Shown: positions 1-11,706 of the stretch, piece after piece
How the letters are laid out: the number at the start of each line of letters is the position of its first letter
Numbering within the stretch: the stretch's first letter is position 1
From: Isoetes taiwanensis
Lineage: Eukaryota > Streptophyta > Lycopodiopsida > Isoetales > Isoetaceae
Assembly: GCA_021234155.1 (NCBI GenBank)
Contig: JAJEKV010000004.1
Coordinates: 14,763,923-14,827,922, forward strand
Reading direction: 5' to 3'
DNA: 64,000 nucleotides
Program-made: the position numbers and the translations under genes
The notes under the pieces: model-generated
What the model was told of the DNA's origin: nothing
What the model saw: the letters and a program-made list of their open reading frames with translations, nothing else
Databases searched by the model: none

Positions 1-794
1 GAAGCAAATAAATCCTTCCATGTTTTACTTCAAGCTAAAAGCAAACGCCTATACATAACAACAAAATCACATGCAAGTCTCAAAAATTCGAAGAAAGATT
101 GGTTGAAAAAACAGTGGCTATAATACTTGCAGCAAGCTCCTTTGAACACGGTTTCCTTGAACAGAGTTTCCCTGCAGATACTATAGTAACCTGAGCAAAG
201 AAAACTCTCAATGAGAGGATAAGAAAATTCAAAAACTTCAGAAACTGATTTATCAAAAAACAGATGATGGCAGAGGAAGGAGAATACCGCTATAACGAAT
301 GACCTCTCGGCCCATTAGCCATAACGGTGCCCCTGCCAAAAAAACTTCTCTGTTCTCGGCCATTAGCTGTAACCGAAGGGGACTCTGTTCTCGGCCCATT
401 AGCTGTAACCGAAGGGGAGGGTTATAAGCTTTTCTTTTTAGACCCAAATCCGGCATTCTGCCTGAAGCACAATACCTCAAATCTCCACTCTGCTAGCACG
501 ACTGCTTCAGCCGTTTGTCTCAACGAACTCCATTTGAAACTTAATAGATCGAATCATGAAAGGCAGAGGAGATCCGCAGCCATGATTTTTGCTTTCAAAT
601 TCGCCGTAACCTGCCAGATCCACCGCCCGCGAGGTCAAGTGCGAGCCTTCCAAAATTAAAGATTTTATCATTGAGGGGAAAGGGGGAAAGATAGCCGGAA
701 AAACGCGTTTTGCCGGAAAAAGCGTGAGTTTTGGCGGCCGGAAAGGGGACACCGGCATCAACAAAACCCCTCAAAAACTTTTTAAGTAAGTAGA
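1..794 (-). mobile_element. Helitron H0, 5' portion (window edge truncates it)
   Basis: The right end carries the Helitron 5' terminus shared by the whole array: on the minus strand it starts TCTACTTACTTAAAAAG at 794. The last 250 bases (about 545-794) match the GC-rich 5' leader seen in HA, HB, HC and the others, including GCCGG...CCGGC near the end and CCGGAAAAAGCG-type repeats. The element is cut by the window start, so its 3' end is not visible. Short open frames on both strands overlap the leader and a small tandem repeat. They shift frame between copies of the leader and are not taken as genes. Identification as a Helitron rests on the shared terminus and on the CTAG end of the next element abutting it. 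Confidence 0.7.
302..420. repeat. Three-copy tandem repeat of about 35 bp
   Basis: The unit contains TCTCGGCCCATTAGC followed by a TGTAACCGAAGGGG-like segment. The first copy is diverged and the next two are nearly identical. It lies inside H0. No function is apparent. Confidence 0.7.
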
Positions 795-824
795 CTAGTA
801 AACGTGTGCCCGGCGTTGCCGGGC
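795..824 (-). other. Helitron H1 3' terminus with hairpin
   Basis: Read on the minus strand this is a GCCCGGC-AAC-GCCGGGC hairpin (808-824), nine bases, then CTAG (795-798). That is the classical Helitron 3' end: a subterminal GC-rich hairpin about 10 nt before CTRR. The base beyond CTAG is T on the minus strand, as Helitron insertion between A and T requires, and that T is also the first base of the 5' end of H0. Confidence 0.85.
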
Positions 825-3721
825 TAATGTTTTGGCATGTGTGTTTACTTGGGCGTTAAGGTTCATATGTGCAACTTCCGTCAATAGCACATCTTGATAT
901 TCGCAGGAATAGACATTATTTGCTTTTGTAATTATTTTTGTTATTGAGATTATGTAATGACAGTATCATCAATGTATTAACTTTGCATTTATAGATTCCA
1001 GTAGAGAAAGCAATGCTTTTTAGAGAATATGGGGGGGCACTTGATTTACCTCTAAACATGAAAACGTGGAAAGACAGATCCAAAACTTATGCTCAAAATG
1101 TCACCCAATGCCACCCTTAGAAGTAGTTAAGTACATCATCAAAAAATAGGTACAGAAATGCAAAATACAAATCATTGACGCATTTTTTAATTCATGATGG
1201 GACTCTAAATATACATCTCCACATGATGCACATCACCAAGGGCCTAATGTTGTACTTTTTTTTATGCTCTCGTAATATCCTCACTTCTCCTACAGATAAC
1301 ATCTTAGCCGAGGTAAAACTGAAATGCATGTGTGAGTCATTGATTTGAACTGCTCATGATGTCTCACGACTATCAAGCACGTGAGACAACCCATCCCGGG
1401 TAGGCTCAGATATGGAATCGATATTGCCGCAAGATCTAAACGATTTGTAGATCCAATATGCACTCCATTACATATTCCAACGCATGTGAGTTCTTTTGCT
1501 ACAAAAATGCCATCGACATGGATGACGGCAACGCGCATCAGCGCTGCCGCTTTGATAAAATTGTGTATCGTGGTTATGATAGCATCATAGCAATGCGAGA
1601 CATTTGTAAATATGACAATACCATTGCTTCTTTGGTATTACTTGTATATGTACATTTCACTTATTATCCGTGGTGGGAGTCTTAGCAAATGTTCCTAGTA
1701 GTAAAGTTTGTACGGCTATGTGCACCTACTATTTGGCATTTATTGCTACATATTGTATTTTTGTCCTATAGATCAATTGGTCTCGAAAGCACGTTAAAAC
1801 CAATTCAATCCAATTCTCAAGGCTCTACATGAAATAGGATAAATCATCTCTAAAGTAAACAAAAAGTTAAATGGCATGGCATAGGTGAAAATCAATATCA
1901 AAGTATGAGGGAGTTATATTTTGAGGACGCACTCATAATGTCATTGGAAAGTACTGTGTACATTTTGATATATAGTTCTGTGAGGCTATACCAAATCTAT
2001 AATTACTTGCAGATATGATGTCCTGCTTTGTTGCGCATTTTATGATGTTCTATAATGGCCGGCATTGCCGCATATAAGTAGAGGTTGTGTGTTTTTAAGG
2101 GCGTGCAAATTTGATAAACTTGTTGTCTGGCATCTAATAGATGCACTCCTCTGGCCTTAAATAACATTTTTCTAGGATGTTCATCTTGCAGACCGTGACA
2201 ATTTAGGTTTATCCTTTTGGGGGTAAGGGTCCTACTCAATGTTTTACAAAGTCATTATACTTTTGCAACGTAATTAGTCAAACTTCTATGCCATGAGCCC
2301 AACATAAGACATTGTTCTTGAATTCTCATCTTCTTGATGGTGGTGGTTTTATTTCTTAAGGGATGGACATTTATCATATAACACATGTAACATGTTTGGT
2401 GGAAATACCTTATATGCACCAAACATGATGCTGCATATAATGAACCCATATCCCCATAGTAATCATATTCCAATGACATTGTAATCCGAAAGCAAATGAA
2501 TGACTATCAATTATTTGATGGGATCTGCAAATCAATGACTAACCTTGTGCATGATGTAAGACAGATTCGCAATTTTTTGGGCAATCAAGAGAATAGACTC
2601 GCTATGGGCGCTTAGACTAATGTCTTTCTTTTTCCACCTAATTTGCTCTTTTGCAAGACGTAATCAAGTGAATGTAGACCTAAATAAGTAGCTTGCAAAA
2701 ATTCCCTTACGCTGAAACATTTATGCATGCAACTCCTACGGATCGGTTATGATGCAATACAAAAGAAGCATGTGACAACCTCGCAAAAAAATTCAAAGCC
2801 CAATTAACTGTTACTCACGAACAAAAATCCTACATATGAAAGCTTTCACGCTTTAATAACAGATTCTAGATACATGCTAGGCCATTTCCAGCTTTTTAGA
2901 CCTACCGGATCCATCCATAGACATATTTAATGTAATGATATACATTATTCAATTTGAAGAGGGCAATACTTTGACATAGTACTTGAACCGATGTTAGCAA
3001 TAATATGACATAAAAGAGAAAAAAACATGCTATCACCAAAGGACATCCTATGGGGCACCTACTATAAGATATCAAGGGAATGAAAGAAAAAGAGAAATAG
3101 GATCATCGAATGTAACCATGAATTTTAATAAGTAGATAGCAAAAGCTCACCCGATGCACTCAAAAGGACATAATGCACAAACCGCAACCGGTAGGTGGGA
3201 AGATAGAGCAAGGGTTCAAAAATGATATAAGAGACCATTTCAAAGAGGAAGCCGATAGGGCATGGATTAACCCCTCGGCAAAAATCACCGCACGTAGAAT
3301 GCATATAAAGAAGGAAAATCAATACGTAACTTGCAGCCTTTGCACGCTTAATACATAACTCAATAAAAGAAGCTTTAGACTTCGGGCGCTTCGAGTATAA
3401 GACAAAAACCGAAAGAGAGAAAATGCTACTTGATGCAGCCCGACCTCGGTATATCGGGTCCATGAAGAGCATTAGAATTTGGCGTACTCATCCATGAAGA
3501 AACCTTGAGCTCAACGCAATTACCCACACAACCAAATTGAAGGCCCAAAGCTCTTCCCCGAGAAAGCCTCGCACAAAAGAATGCCCATACATAACCATAG
3601 AAGATAAGCTATGAGAGAAAGCATAAACCAATGCTTCGAAGGCGTACATTGGCTATTCTAAAGACTCGGAAGCCCAAGATTTACACTTTTGCATATCGGG
3701 AAGATTTTCCCACTCAGATTG

Positions 3722-4378
3722 ATTCATGCTTACCGCTTTAACACAAAGCACCTCTAAAAGACATGTAATTTATCATACAAATTGCCTAAGTAGTAAAATG
3801 GAAAACATCCTTGAAATGCGAAATCAATTCAAATAAAGAACCCTAAATCCATCTAATATTACTAAGTTCAAACTTCTGGACGTGCAACTTAAAATACATC
3901 AAAATGCTTCAAGCATGTAGGATAGAACCTTTCAATTGAACAACCTTGTTGATCTATAAGGTCATCTTTAAGCAGATAGCATGCTCTTTTCAATCGAAAA
4001 CCCTCATATTCAAAGGGGTCAAAGGAAGGAGGTTTATTTTTACTTTCATGCTTAATGTTTTAACACCAATAAAAAAGCACCTCTAAAAAACCGTAATCAT
4101 ATGGTCGTCTAGGGTAAAAACAAAAAAAATCAATCACGACCTGCACGCTTAAAAGGGTCGACAAAGGAGGTTCAACTTTCAATTCATGCTTATCGCTTTA
4201 ACACAAAGCACCTCTAAAAGACATGTAATTTATCATACAAATTGCCTAAGTAATAAAATGGAAAACATCCTTGAAATGCAAGTCAATTCAAATAAAGAAC
4301 CCTAAATCCATCTAATATTACTAAGTTCAAACTTCGATGTGCAACTTAAAATACATCAAAACGCTTCAAGCATATAGG
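3722..4378. repeat. Long direct repeat, period about 460 bp, inside H1
   Basis: Nearly 200 bp beginning ATTCATGCTTA at 3,722-3,921 recur at 4,182-4,378 with only small differences. A shorter, more diverged third copy of the first part of the unit lies near 4,045-4,110 (TTCATGCTTAATG, then GCACCTCTAAAA). It looks like an internal segmental duplication within the Helitron cargo. No coding content is recognised. Confidence 0.75.
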
Positions 4379-6716
4379 AATGCTCTTCGTGTCCTTGAGG
4401 ATTAGAACAAACCATATATAGCTCGAATGTCCATGTCGTATCCTTGTGTAGCTTCACATCCAAAATGCCCCGAAAATGTCATCTCCGACTTCCTTAAATC
4501 ATTGTATTACACCCGCACATACATGAAAAGACACAATGATTTAGCAATGGCCTGAGCTGAAAGAAGAAGAATCAAGAATGCCGCCTTTTCTATGGCGGCA
4601 GATTGATCCTCTTAAATCTTGAGATCCAAGTTTTTCAAACTTTCTCATCTAGGCAACATTATCGTAGTCGAGGTCCACTCCTTCAGCCATCGCAAAGTCT
4701 GCTGAATGCTCTCACTATTGGGCTTTTGTTTCTAATCAAGCATACCTCATGAGAAAAGCTACCAATTCGTAAAGGAAAACAAAAAGAAAATCTTACTCAA
4801 AGGGAGAGATTCGTGCTTGCCCCTATATTTAACCTCGTAAGCTTAGCAAACACAATGGTAGAGGTAGCTCCCGGGTTTGAGAGTAGCGTAGTAAATAATG
4901 ATGTTTGTAGATCCTTAAATAAACGGTTGCTAGGGCTAACACAAATATGTGGTGACACTCTCATCCTTGGGTAGTATTTCGCGAAGCGATTTGAGGAGGT
5001 GCCCCTCAAATCACGCTAAAAACTGTTATAATGTTATAATAGAGTCTCTAAGTCCTCGCCAAAGAAATTAATCATGAGCATCAACGCAAAGCAATCAAAA
5101 TAAAATGGGAAAGCATGAAGCAAAGACTTACAGAGAGGCGCCGCACCGCCAAGCCAAATAGGAGAAAATTAATTGCTCCAAGCTCCATGGCTCCAATCAC
5201 AGTGCCCTCGCGATTTAGAATTTAGATCTAAAGACCAAAGCAAGTATTTATAAAAAGGTTACGTAATCAAATTTACCCCCGATGCAACCAAGAGCCGTAA
5301 AGCTTTCCCCGCAAGAAGCCCGCACCAAAAAACATCCAATACATAAGCATAGAAGCATTGCCTTGGGAATAATTCATAGGTCTTCACTTCAAGCCGAGGC
5401 ACGTGAGCACGATATGAAGGTTTCTAGAAGCTAAAAATTACAGGGAAGTAGAGGAAAACCTTTCCGGATTAAAGGGGCGAAACGGAAGGCAACCAACTAA
5501 TTTCTTTGTGGAGATAACAGAAAGGCTTGTATCTCGATTTTTTCTTCTTCGATATTTTCTCGCAACGAAGTTCCATGCAACTACGCTTGAGAATACACTT
5601 GCCCGCCTCGATGCGCTTCGGTTTGAAAAATGGGCTTGCCTCTGCTGCAGTTTCCTCGTTAGTTCTCGCCATGTTAAATTGTCCCGCTTTGCCGCTAGTC
5701 GCCCTATCTCGCTCCAATATTAGTTCCCTAAGCTCTTTTCCAGAGTTACTAATGTCTCCAAGCTCGTGCTCGGCCTCAAGTCTCAGCTCCAAGCTCACGG
5801 ATAATCGAGACCACTAACTGTTAAAGTATGTTAAAATCTCGAGCAAAACCGCTTCTAGGATTCATGGATTTACCTTGTTGCTTCATGACTCTAACGGCTC
5901 CAGCCTCATGCTCTATCCTCAAATCTCGGCTCCAAGCTCGCCTTGATACCTTGACTTCTAACTACTCCAAGCTCCAGCCCAAGCTCAAGCGCCGGGGCTC
6001 CAAAATATGAGCTCCATCCGCTCCAAATATGGCACCCGAGAAAAAAAAAAAATCCGCGATGGATAATAGCTCAAAAGACTTGTTCCCGCCATTTGCTCTA
6101 AGATTTAGACTCCACCAAAAAATGACGAAAGGCGGAGGAGAATCCTCCGCCATATCCTCTCTACCGCCGTAATAAAAAACCACCGCCCCCACCGCCTACG
6201 CTGGAGGGAAAATAATCGCTAAGAAAGAAAAAGCCGAATGAGAAGTTTCTCCATCGCCTCTCCATGCACAATGCAATGGGTTGGAAATGCCATGCCCATC
6301 GTAACGCCATAGACACAAACCCACCCAAAGAAAGAGGGAACCGGTGGCCTTGCAAAATCCAAGCTTTGGCGAACTTCCGGGTCGCCGCGCTTTGCGTTAA
6401 CCCACCCACACCGCCACACCCGTGAGAGAGAAAGTTCTTTGCCGAAAACCGAAAGAAGAGAGAAAATAGCCGAAAACGCTGCTTTTTTGCCGGAAAAAGC
6501 GTGAGTTTTGGCGGCCGAAAGGGCACACCGCATCGCCCAAAACACCCAAAAACTTTTAAGTAAGTAGACTAGTAACGGGTGCCGGCCGGGCGCTGTCGGG
6601 CTAATGTTCGGATGTGTTTTGCTCGGCCTTTAACGTCCATATGTGCAACTTTCGATTTTCTTTGGTAATTATTGTTCAAGACATGCATCTTTATGGTGAG
6701 CTTATGTTCCTCAACA

Positions 6717-8305
6717 TTTTTTTTTTTTTTTTTGAAGGACGCCAAGCTTTATTCACCAACTAGAAACCAGAGCAACATAAATGCAAAGACAGGATTATAA
6801 CCCCAAAGGACAAACCGATCCAACCGAAAGCACAACCACCGCCTATGCAAAAGAATGAATCAAGGTAAGTATGCCGGATCAAGATTTCTTCTCTTGATCA
6901 AGAGAAGAACAATTGTAAGCCATAACAATTTTATCTTGCTGCCAATCAAGAACAACCTCATCTGCAAAGATCTATGCCCTTAAAGATAAACAACCTCCTT
7001 CTCTTCCGGATTGACCATAAAAGCCACCACATGCGATGAAAAGCTCGCTTCGTTGTTTGGGCCAAGCATCGATAGATAGCAAGCAAAATTTGCTGGCTAG
7101 ATCGAGACGTGCCAAAAGGGTCAACAACCAAGACCATGCCCGCCAAGCCTCTCACACAAGAAAAACAATGCTCAATACTCTCAACCCTTTGCCGGGCATA
7201 AAGGGCGAGAGCTCAAATCCGATTATCCATTTTATGGACTAACCTCGTTGACTCGAGGCATCTATGGATCACTTGCCACCACAAAACTACTACTTTCGGT
7301 GAAGCAGCCTTATCCCATACCCATATCCAAACACTTTTCCATTGTGGGTGAGGGACTGAAGATGCCATCTATTAGATGGAGGCAGGATTTCGAATGCACA
7401 AGCAATTTATACACGAAGACACAAACCGCCTGGCCGGATATCCCGATGGCAACCCCATATGACTACCTCAATCTGTGGGACCCGAATCCCCGTGGCAACA
7501 ATGCAAAGAATATGATTCCAGATTACTCGGCCCCATCTGCATAACAAGAACTTTGTTCTAAATGCTTCCCATGACATGAGATGATCGACTCATACCAAGC
7601 TGCAATAGTATTGATACCACCGCTACCCATCGTCGTTGTGTCTTTGGATGAACAACCACACTTAGAGGCACATTCTCCGAGTGTCCCGCAAAGGAATCCA
7701 CCAAAGATGGAGTGGACAACCAAGACATGCCTCGGGATTAATATGGAAAAGAGACCGACAAAGTCCCAAGTCGCAAGCAACCCCTTTAGAAAGGGAGAAG
7801 CATTAGGATACGGATGCATATGATAAAGCAAAGCCCAAGGAAGGAGGGGCTTAATGGAGGCCTTATGAAATGGGAGACAATGCTGAATCGACCGCACCAA
7901 CAACCTCAAAGCCGAGAGAATCATCCTTACCAATGAAAATCCTCCAAATGAACTTTGATATCATCACCTTGCTTTGAGGTGAAAATCCAACATACCAAGA
8001 CCACCAAATGCCTTAGGGTCTAATGCATTTCCAAGCTACCTTGACCAATCGCTCCTAACTCATTTCCACCCCAAATAAAATTTCTGACGATACGCACAAT
8101 CTCCTCCATCTTACACTGCGGAGCTAGTAAAGCAGACGCCATGTAGACATGAGTATTACTAAGAACACATTTAGCCACAGTGATTCTACCGGGCATGGAC
8201 AGTTTAGCTGTATTCCACCAAAACAAGTGCTTTTGCAACCCACTAATGATTTCATCCCAAGCATCTGAAGCAGAGACATGAATTCCAACTGGGATCATGA
8301 TCCCG
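6717..8305 (-). mobile_element. 5'-truncated L1-like LINE (non-LTR retrotransposon) fragment
   Basis: A 17-base T run at 6717-6733 is the poly(A) tail of a minus-strand LINE. Upstream on that strand (about 8,050-8,300) a frame reads the end of an L1-type reverse transcriptase region: SDAWDEIISGLQKHLFWW, then LSMPGRITVAKCVLSNTHVY, then IVRIVRNFIWGG. This matches the plant LINE pattern W..K...LS.AGR..L.K.VL...P.Y...R.F.WGG that precedes the zf-RVT domain. Near 7,000-7,200 a later frame has the HC-F-C/W-rich look of zf-RVT. Stops and frameshifts break the frame throughout. The upstream reverse transcriptase, the endonuclease and ORF1 are missing, as in typical 5' truncation. The right boundary is approximate. 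Confidence 0.7.
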
Positions 8306-8337
8306 TGTGTATAAGTACCTCAAGGGAGCATCCACAA

Positions 8338-8575
8338 TTTGGGTCGATTTCCTTGTGGAACCTGGAAAAAATCTCCTCTTGAGACAACAATGAGCCCCCC
8401 TAATAATGACATCACGTGATAGAGTGCTCTATCTCAGTGCTTCATAAACATGTTTATGCATCATTGGGGCCTCATCCCATATAATCATGTCAGTCGCTCT
8501 TATCAACTTTGCCATCTCAGACTGCTTTGAAATACTGCAAGTTGATGTTTATTGGTATCTTTTAACCTTGAATTT
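8338..8575 (-). pseudogene. Helitron RepHel helicase fragment (Pif1-like), broken
   Basis: On the minus strand one frame gives KIPININ, then after a stop MAKLIRATDMIIWDEAPMMH and KHVYEAL. This is the Pif1-family helicase segment of plant Helitron RepHel proteins, with the Walker B-type DEAP at about 8,465-8,477. After a stop (8429-8431) and a frameshift, another frame reads GDFFQVP at about 8,357-8,376, matching helicase motif III (GDFRQ). Walker A, the later helicase motifs and the Rep endonuclease are absent. The LINE begins just beyond this fragment. The orientation agrees with H2. It is the only trace of Helitron enzymes I find in the window, and it cannot encode a working protein. Confidence 0.8.
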
Positions 8576-9360
8576 GCAATTCGCCCACCGTTGCTTTGCT
8601 TGGGCCTTGCTTGAGCTAAATGGTGTTGCCTGGCATGTCCTCGGGCTTGAAGTATGAGGTTTAGCAAAAAGTGTTATTTTGCTTTTACAATGTTCGTGCA
8701 TATGAGGCCAAGTTTACTTCATCGCGCTAGCAAGAGCGTTTGAAAAGTAAATAGTGCACATACTCATGTGAACCTAGCAATCCTAACATGTAATACAACT
8801 TAGTAGTTCAACAAATACTAAACACATGTATTTACAATATAATCCAAACCACCTTGATTTCACAAATCACTACCATGACTGTTCACTAAACATCCTGATT
8901 AGAACAAACAAACATCCTAATGTTGAACCATCTCGTAAAAGTCCTTTATATTTTCTATTTATCATTAAGACAACATCACATGTATGCACAGCCCGAGTCA
9001 TTGACATTAAAATTTAGGGCAACCTTATTTGCATGTTTATAATATTGTGCCAAAAAAGCGCACCTTGGTCTACTAAAAATACACTAATGCTATAAAAAAT
9101 GTTACAGGCGTGAGGAGAAACCCTCTAAAAACCTTTTTAATTAAGTAGATGAGGTTGGTAAGATTTGTTCAAATCTATACTGCGAACAATCTACCGTTTA
9201 AACCAAATATAGGTTAATGTCTATGGAAGGTTGATGTTCTAGAATTAGCATTTCGAATTGTTGTTATTGTTATGGGGGTTATAAGTTATTGTTGTTGATG
9301 TTTTGTTTGTGAGTGAATAAAACATTTATTTATTGGAATTTTGTCTATAAAAGAACAGGA

Positions 9361-9451
9361 CATTTACTTTTAGGAAAATGTCAAGACACTTTGAAAATAT
9401 ATAACAGTTACTTTTAGGAAAATGTCAAGACACTTTGGAAATATATAACAG
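9361..9451. repeat. Two-copy tandem repeat of about 50 bp
   Basis: TTACTTTTAGGAAAATGTCA, then a segment ending GAAATATATAACAG, occurs twice in succession with one or two differences. It is probably a local slippage duplication. Confidence 0.8.
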
Positions 9452-10571
9452 GTGCAGAGTGTGCACATTGTAAGATCATTTGAAAATCTCAGATCTGAGG
9501 TTAAAAATTATAAGATGGGATTGTTGTGCATATAACATGTGGTGTTAAATGCATTACCAGGCATAATTAGATTTCTACCTTTAACACAGACAATTGAAAC
9601 ATCTTTCTTGAAATTGAAACATATCGCACCAATTATGGAGCACATTGCTACAAAGTTTTAAGAAGTATGTAGTGCATCAAATAATGGCATCTCATCTCTA
9701 GTTTTTAGGATCTTTGTTTGTAAGAACATAGCGAGAGTTCCTAAAATACAAATACAACATGAATAGAATTGACAACATGCTTGATATCTAAAGAAATCAC
9801 ATAACAAAACTGTAAGAATTCATATTTAAGTTTCACTGCTATGCAAGCTCTGCATTTTATCATAATGCATGCCATTACGCTCAGTCCACCTACAGTGAAC
9901 AAAAAGAAAGAAGATTGCAGTATTAGAGTGGTACCATATTTTTGCTTGCTATCACCATAGGTCAAATAATTTGAAAAAGAAACACAAAAAAAATGGAAAA
10001 ACATTAAGCTTCAATCCATTTGCAGATGGTATTTTTTTGTGTCTAGGACTTTACTGTAGCTTATGGTTACACAGATGGGGCAGATCATACACTTGTAAGG
10101 TGCATAGCGCATTCCCAGTTTAAGCATGCGCAATCTCCTAATGGGATGACGTGAGATATTTGAGTCTGAGAAAAGTGTATATATCAGATGTCTCTTAATT
10201 CGAATGGCAACTTCAAAATTACAGCCAGATTTGATGTCAATGTATGCTCTTTTTTGCTGCTCAAAAGTAAACAAAGAATTAGATGGCTCGCATAATGACA
10301 TTAGGAATATTTGAAACTTAATATTGCCTCAAATATAGGCTATCAAGATATGCAATTAATTTGTAGCTAAGCTCACAAATATGCAACCAACTTTTCTATT
10401 TGATGTTATGCAAATCCAAGCTACTGACAAACATATTGCTTTCTACAAAGCAGAATTTATAGAACAAAGACTTCTGAACACACAAATGAATGCCTAAGTT
10501 ATTAATTTCCAAAAAATGTGTGATGGGATACCAAGACAACCATCAACCAAACGTAACAGATAAAGACTCAC

Positions 10572-11706
10572 CTTGAGAAGTCCATCCCAGCCAATTGCAT
10601 GGCAAAGCTATTATGATCCTGCATCACTGAATTCTTTTTACAATATAAAATCACAATTTCCAAACTGGGTATCTGATTTCCATCTTTTAAATGATGCTGT
10701 CAAAAGCAAATTTTGCTGTCAATGGATTCACATATAAAAGCAAACATATTGGTCCTTAGAGACGAATATATAGATACATGCGTTACCTGTACTCTCACCT
10801 CTCTGAAGCAAGGTTGTTCGAGGAAAGCCTCATGCAATATAGCACATTCTAGGGCCTTCTCAGACACTATGGGCACAGGTGTGTGATTCTGATTTAGAAA
10901 ATTTTATGCTTCTGATTTATTCTTTGCTGCCAAAATTAAGTGCTCTTATTCAAATGCAAATCTGTCACAAAGAAGGAATATAAAAACAAACATATCTACC
11001 TGGTTGTTCTCCAGAATTGTTCCAAATGATATGCTGCTTGTACATGTCTGCTTGTACATGTCTGCCTGTTGTTGCTTTCTTGCTTTGATAGTCCAAACAG
11101 AACCTGCAGAAAACTCCATGTGGCAAGTAAATAATTATTGCTAAAAAGGGTTAGTTTTATGATCAGTTGTACAGTGACCCAATCATTTACAATTTTATTA
11201 TTGTATTCCCAATTTTCAAAACCTCAATTCTGGAAGTTTTCAGCAAATATGTCCATGTGATAGGATCAGGTTGATATGTCATATGTTTGGCAAAACATTT
11301 AGCTCCATAAAAATTTTAATTGAAAATATTTCAAGCCTATGCAATTGTTTGACATTGGAATGCACTATGTCTATTTCCACGTGGTAACATTATGATAATA
11401 ACCATAGCAGCAAACAATCTTTAAGGTAACAGTGAGACAAAAGAGAAGAATATATACAGTAAAGTAGAAGAAAGACCTTGTAGATGAAGATGCAGCAGCA
11501 GAAGTTGCAGAGGATCAGCTGGTCACAGAAGCATACGGATCTGATCAATATTGATGTCTTCTTTAGTGTCAAGCATGAAAAAGGAAATAAATTATCTTAC
11601 GTTCTGGGTACGCCAAATTGCCGGAGTTCAAATGGGAGTCGTCTATAACTTGACCTTCATTTATCAATCTTGATTCCATCGGTGGATTAAGCACAATCCA
11701 GAACAA
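10572..11706 (-). pseudogene. Captured gene fragment with four spliceable exons, function unknown
   Basis: Four minus-strand exons have AG acceptors and GT donors and fit in phase. Exon 1 (11,601-11,706, 106 bp) includes LFWIVLNPPMESRLINEG and ends one base into a codon. Exon 2 (11,000-11,103, 104 bp) starts with the two bases that complete an Arg codon and includes SVWTIKARKQQQADMYKQ. Exon 3 (10,787-10,888, 102 bp, 34 codons) includes VSEKALECAILHEAFLEQP. Exon 4 (10,572-10,696, 125 bp) includes HHLKDGNQIPSLEIVILY and ends with a GTGAGT donor. No exon has an internal stop. Together they encode about 145 residues with no start or stop codon, so this is an internal piece of a longer gene. I do not recognise the family. 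The orientation matches the Helitrons, which fits gene capture. A decaying resident gene interrupted by HA is the alternative. Confidence 0.6.

Larger units (their letters stand above)
795..6568 (-). mobile_element. Helitron H1, both termini present
   Basis: The 3' end is at 795 (CTAG at 795-798 on the plus strand, hairpin at 808-824) and the 5' end is at 6568 (minus strand TCTACTTACTTAAAAG). The length is 5,774 bp. Both ends abut other Helitron ends with no intervening base: its 3' end touches the 5' end of H0, and its 5' end touches the 3' end of H2. The first 2 kb from the 3' side is a diverged relative of HC (compare 840-1,320 with 22,940-23,400), so both belong to one family. The middle holds direct repeats, and blocks at about 3,540-3,620 and 5,285-5,360 resemble each other. 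Part of the 5' interior near 5,500-5,700 resembles HD near 47,950-48,080. I see no helicase or Rep motif, so this looks non-autonomous. Short open frames here are unrecognised. Confidence 0.75.
6569..9149 (-). mobile_element. Helitron H2, decayed, with nested LINE and helicase remnant
   Basis: The 3' end is at 6569 (CTAG, then a degraded hairpin to about 6600) and directly follows the 5' end of H1. The 5' end is at 9149, reading TCTACTTAATTAAAAAG on the minus strand. The next plus-strand base is T, giving the expected A/T target context. The bases after the hairpin match the H1/HC family, for example CCATATGTGCAACTT at about 6,638. An L1-like LINE fragment occupies 6717 to about 8305. To its right, at 8338-8575, lies a broken Helitron helicase in the same orientation as the element. 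The span is therefore a relic of a once larger, possibly autonomous element. About 8,580-9,149 is otherwise featureless. Confidence 0.65.

Noticed and set aside
302-420. Short repeats as a possible CRISPR array
   Set aside because: Only three directly adjoining units without spacers, in eukaryotic DNA.
795-830. GC-rich hairpin as a bacterial-type terminator
   Set aside because: Hairpin plus spacer plus CTAG is the Helitron 3' end, and the setting is a plant nuclear genome.
6700-8345. Possible target-site duplication of the LINE (TTATGTTCCTCAAC and ATAAGTACCTCAAG)
   Set aside because: The match is too imperfect to claim, and the right boundary of the LINE is uncertain.
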